Below are positions 53,538-54,444 of a stretch of 54,444 nucleotides of DNA, in pieces. The notes below the pieces were generated by a model. The model searched no databases. It worked only from the letters and a program-made list of their open reading frames with translations, and was not told the origin of the DNA. Positions within the stretch are counted from its first letter, which is position 1. Each line of letters begins with the position of its first letter. A program made the position numbers and the translations under genes. Source of the stretch: Desulfobacula sp. (lineage in GTDB: Bacteria; Desulfobacterota; Desulfobacteria; Desulfobacterales; Desulfobacteraceae); NCBI RefSeq assembly GCF_030611305.1, contig NZ_JAUWQB010000013.1, positions 1 to 54,444 of the forward strand. Direction: 5' to 3'.

Positions 53538-53583
53538 CTCTATCTAACAGAAAAGATAAAAACCTATTGAGGAGAAAATATCA

Positions 53584-54441
53584 ATGGAAATTAAAAAGAT
53601 ATGTGTTTTAGGCGCAGGAATTATGGGTGCCGGGATTGCTCAAACAGCAGCTGTGGCTGGCTTTAATGTTAGTATTCGGGACATGGAAGCTCATCTTGTG
53701 GAAAATGGAATGGCTTCCGTCAAAAGCAATCTGGCCCGTGCGGTTTCGAAAGGAAAAATGGAAAAAAATGAAGCAGATAAAATCATGGGCCGTATTAAAG
53801 GTACCATTGACTTAAAAGAAGCCGCCCAGGATGCAGATATGCTAATTGAAGCCATTATTGAAGTCATGGAAATCAAAAAGCAGGTATATAAAGATCTTGA
53901 TACCATCTGCAAAAAAGAAACGATCTTTGCATCCAACACTTCGGGTCTTTCCATCACGGAAATTGCAAGTGTTACACAAAGGCCCGGACAAGTTATCGGT
54001 ATGCATTTTTTCAACCCGGTTCCTGTCATGAAGCTGGTTGAATTGATTAAGGGATTTTCCACCACAGAGGAAACCATGGGCATTGCCAAAGCATTTGTTG
54101 AAAAAATAAAAAAAAGCTCCATTGAAGTAAAAGAAGCCCCTGGGTTTGCAGTAAACCGTATTCTCTGCCCCATGCTCAACGAGGCTATTTTTGTTCTTTC
54201 CGAAGGCATTGCTGATGCCAAAGATATCGATGACGGGATGACCCTTGGGGCCAACCATCCCATAGGTCCCCTTGCATTGGCAGACATGGTGGGCCTGGAC
54301 ACCATTCTTTTTGTCATGGAGGGATTCCACAAAGAGCTGGGGGAGGATAAATACCGCCCTGCTCCCTTGCTAAGGAAAATGGTCAGGGCCGGTTATCTTG
54401 GCAGGAAAAGCGGCAAAGGATTTTACGATTATACAAAATAA
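53584..54441 (+). CDS. hbd: 3-hydroxybutyryl-CoA dehydrogenase (3-hydroxyacyl-CoA dehydrogenase)
   Basis: The 285-residue protein has the NAD fold [17 protein letters not shown] at residues 8-24. The family core [12 protein letters not shown], then [15 protein letters not shown] with the catalytic His, and [10 protein letters not shown] follow. The ending [11 protein letters not shown] is typical. It oxidises (S)-3-hydroxyacyl-CoA to 3-oxoacyl-CoA with NAD+. TTGAGGAGA precedes the ATG. Control is probably separate from the two TRAP modules, through EBP2. The gene is complete three bases before the window end. Confidence 0.94.
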   Translation: MEIKKICVLGAGIMGAGIAQTAAVAGFNVSIRDMEAHLVENGMASVKSNLARAVSKGKMEKNEADKIMGRIKGTIDLKEAAQDADMLIEAIIEVMEIKKQVYKDLDTICKKETIFASNTSGLSITEIASVTQRPGQVIGMHFFNPVPVMKLVELIKGFSTTEETMGIAKAFVEKIKKSSIEVKEAPGFAVNRILCPMLNEAIFVLSEGIADAKDIDDGMTLGANHPIGPLALADMVGLDTILFVMEGFHKELGEDKYRPAPLLRKMVRAGYLGRKSGKGFYDYTK

Positions 54442-54444
54442 ATA

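Overview
The window looks like chromosomal DNA from a strictly anaerobic, AT-leaning Gram-negative bacterium, most likely a sulfate-reducing or related Desulfobacterota (Desulfobacteraceae-like). This is an inference from content: a large 2-hydroxyacyl-CoA dehydratase-type activase, sigma54 activators, several TRAP transporters, B12-dependent acyl-CoA mutases split into large and small subunits, and a sodium-pumping biotin decarboxylase. No rRNA, tRNA or CRISPR array was seen.

Region 1 (1-18100) is cell-envelope and housekeeping-like. It starts with a clipped recombinase-like gene on the minus strand. A TetR regulator with a good sigma70 promoter follows, then a CmpB/HD-domain membrane protein, a 1492-residue double activase, an apolipoprotein-like helical protein and an LpxR-type lipid A deacylase. 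Next come a complete tripartite RND efflux operon (TolC-like, adaptor, pump), a patatin-like hydrolase, a UbiB/AarF kinase-like protein and a small membrane protein.

Region 2 (18300-23400) is a scarred regulatory zone. It holds a decayed TetR gene, a PAS-AAA-HTH sigma54 activator and a recombined stretch with a chimeric MmgE/MFS pseudogene, an intact MFS transporter and a broken C_GCAxxG_C_C gene. Two near-identical ~345-bp promoter cassettes flank this stretch. Each cassette has three sites spaced 14 bp apart and a perfect GG-N10-GC -24/-12 promoter. A third cassette lies at 41341, so one activator probably runs two catabolic operons.

Region 3 (23468-51109) is the main subject: a two-module, B12-dependent carboxylic acid degradation locus. 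Module A has a canonical methylmalonyl-CoA-mutase-like large subunit, a B12 subunit, a CoA ligase, a TRAP binding protein, an MmgE/PrpD gene interrupted by UGA, and a fused TRAP permease. The middle part has UspA, a nitronate monooxygenase-like flavoprotein, three crotonase-fold enzymes that lack the classical hydratase glutamate pair, a small protein possibly related to ATC hydrolases, and a carboxyltransferase. Module B has a B12 subunit, an MFS carrier, MmgE/PrpD, TRAP P/Q/M, a second CoA ligase, a mutase large subunit with a rebuilt CoA-binding segment, and the MeaB chaperone. It ends with delta, beta and biotin-carrier subunits of a sodium-pumping decarboxylase. No biotin carboxylase gene is present, which favours decarboxylation.

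A working model (inference) is TRAP/MFS uptake of a branched or substituted dicarboxylic acid, activation to a CoA ester, MmgE/PrpD processing, and B12 rearrangement to a malonyl-type CoA ester. Sodium-pumping decarboxylation and beta-oxidation-type steps would follow. The logic resembles the Propionigenium succinate pathway and the anaerobic alkylsuccinate pathway.

Region 4 (51110-54444) holds gene debris (including a cobalamin adenosyltransferase tail), a second, GAF-type sigma54 activator, and divergently a 3-hydroxyacyl-CoA dehydrogenase behind its own candidate -24/-12 promoter.
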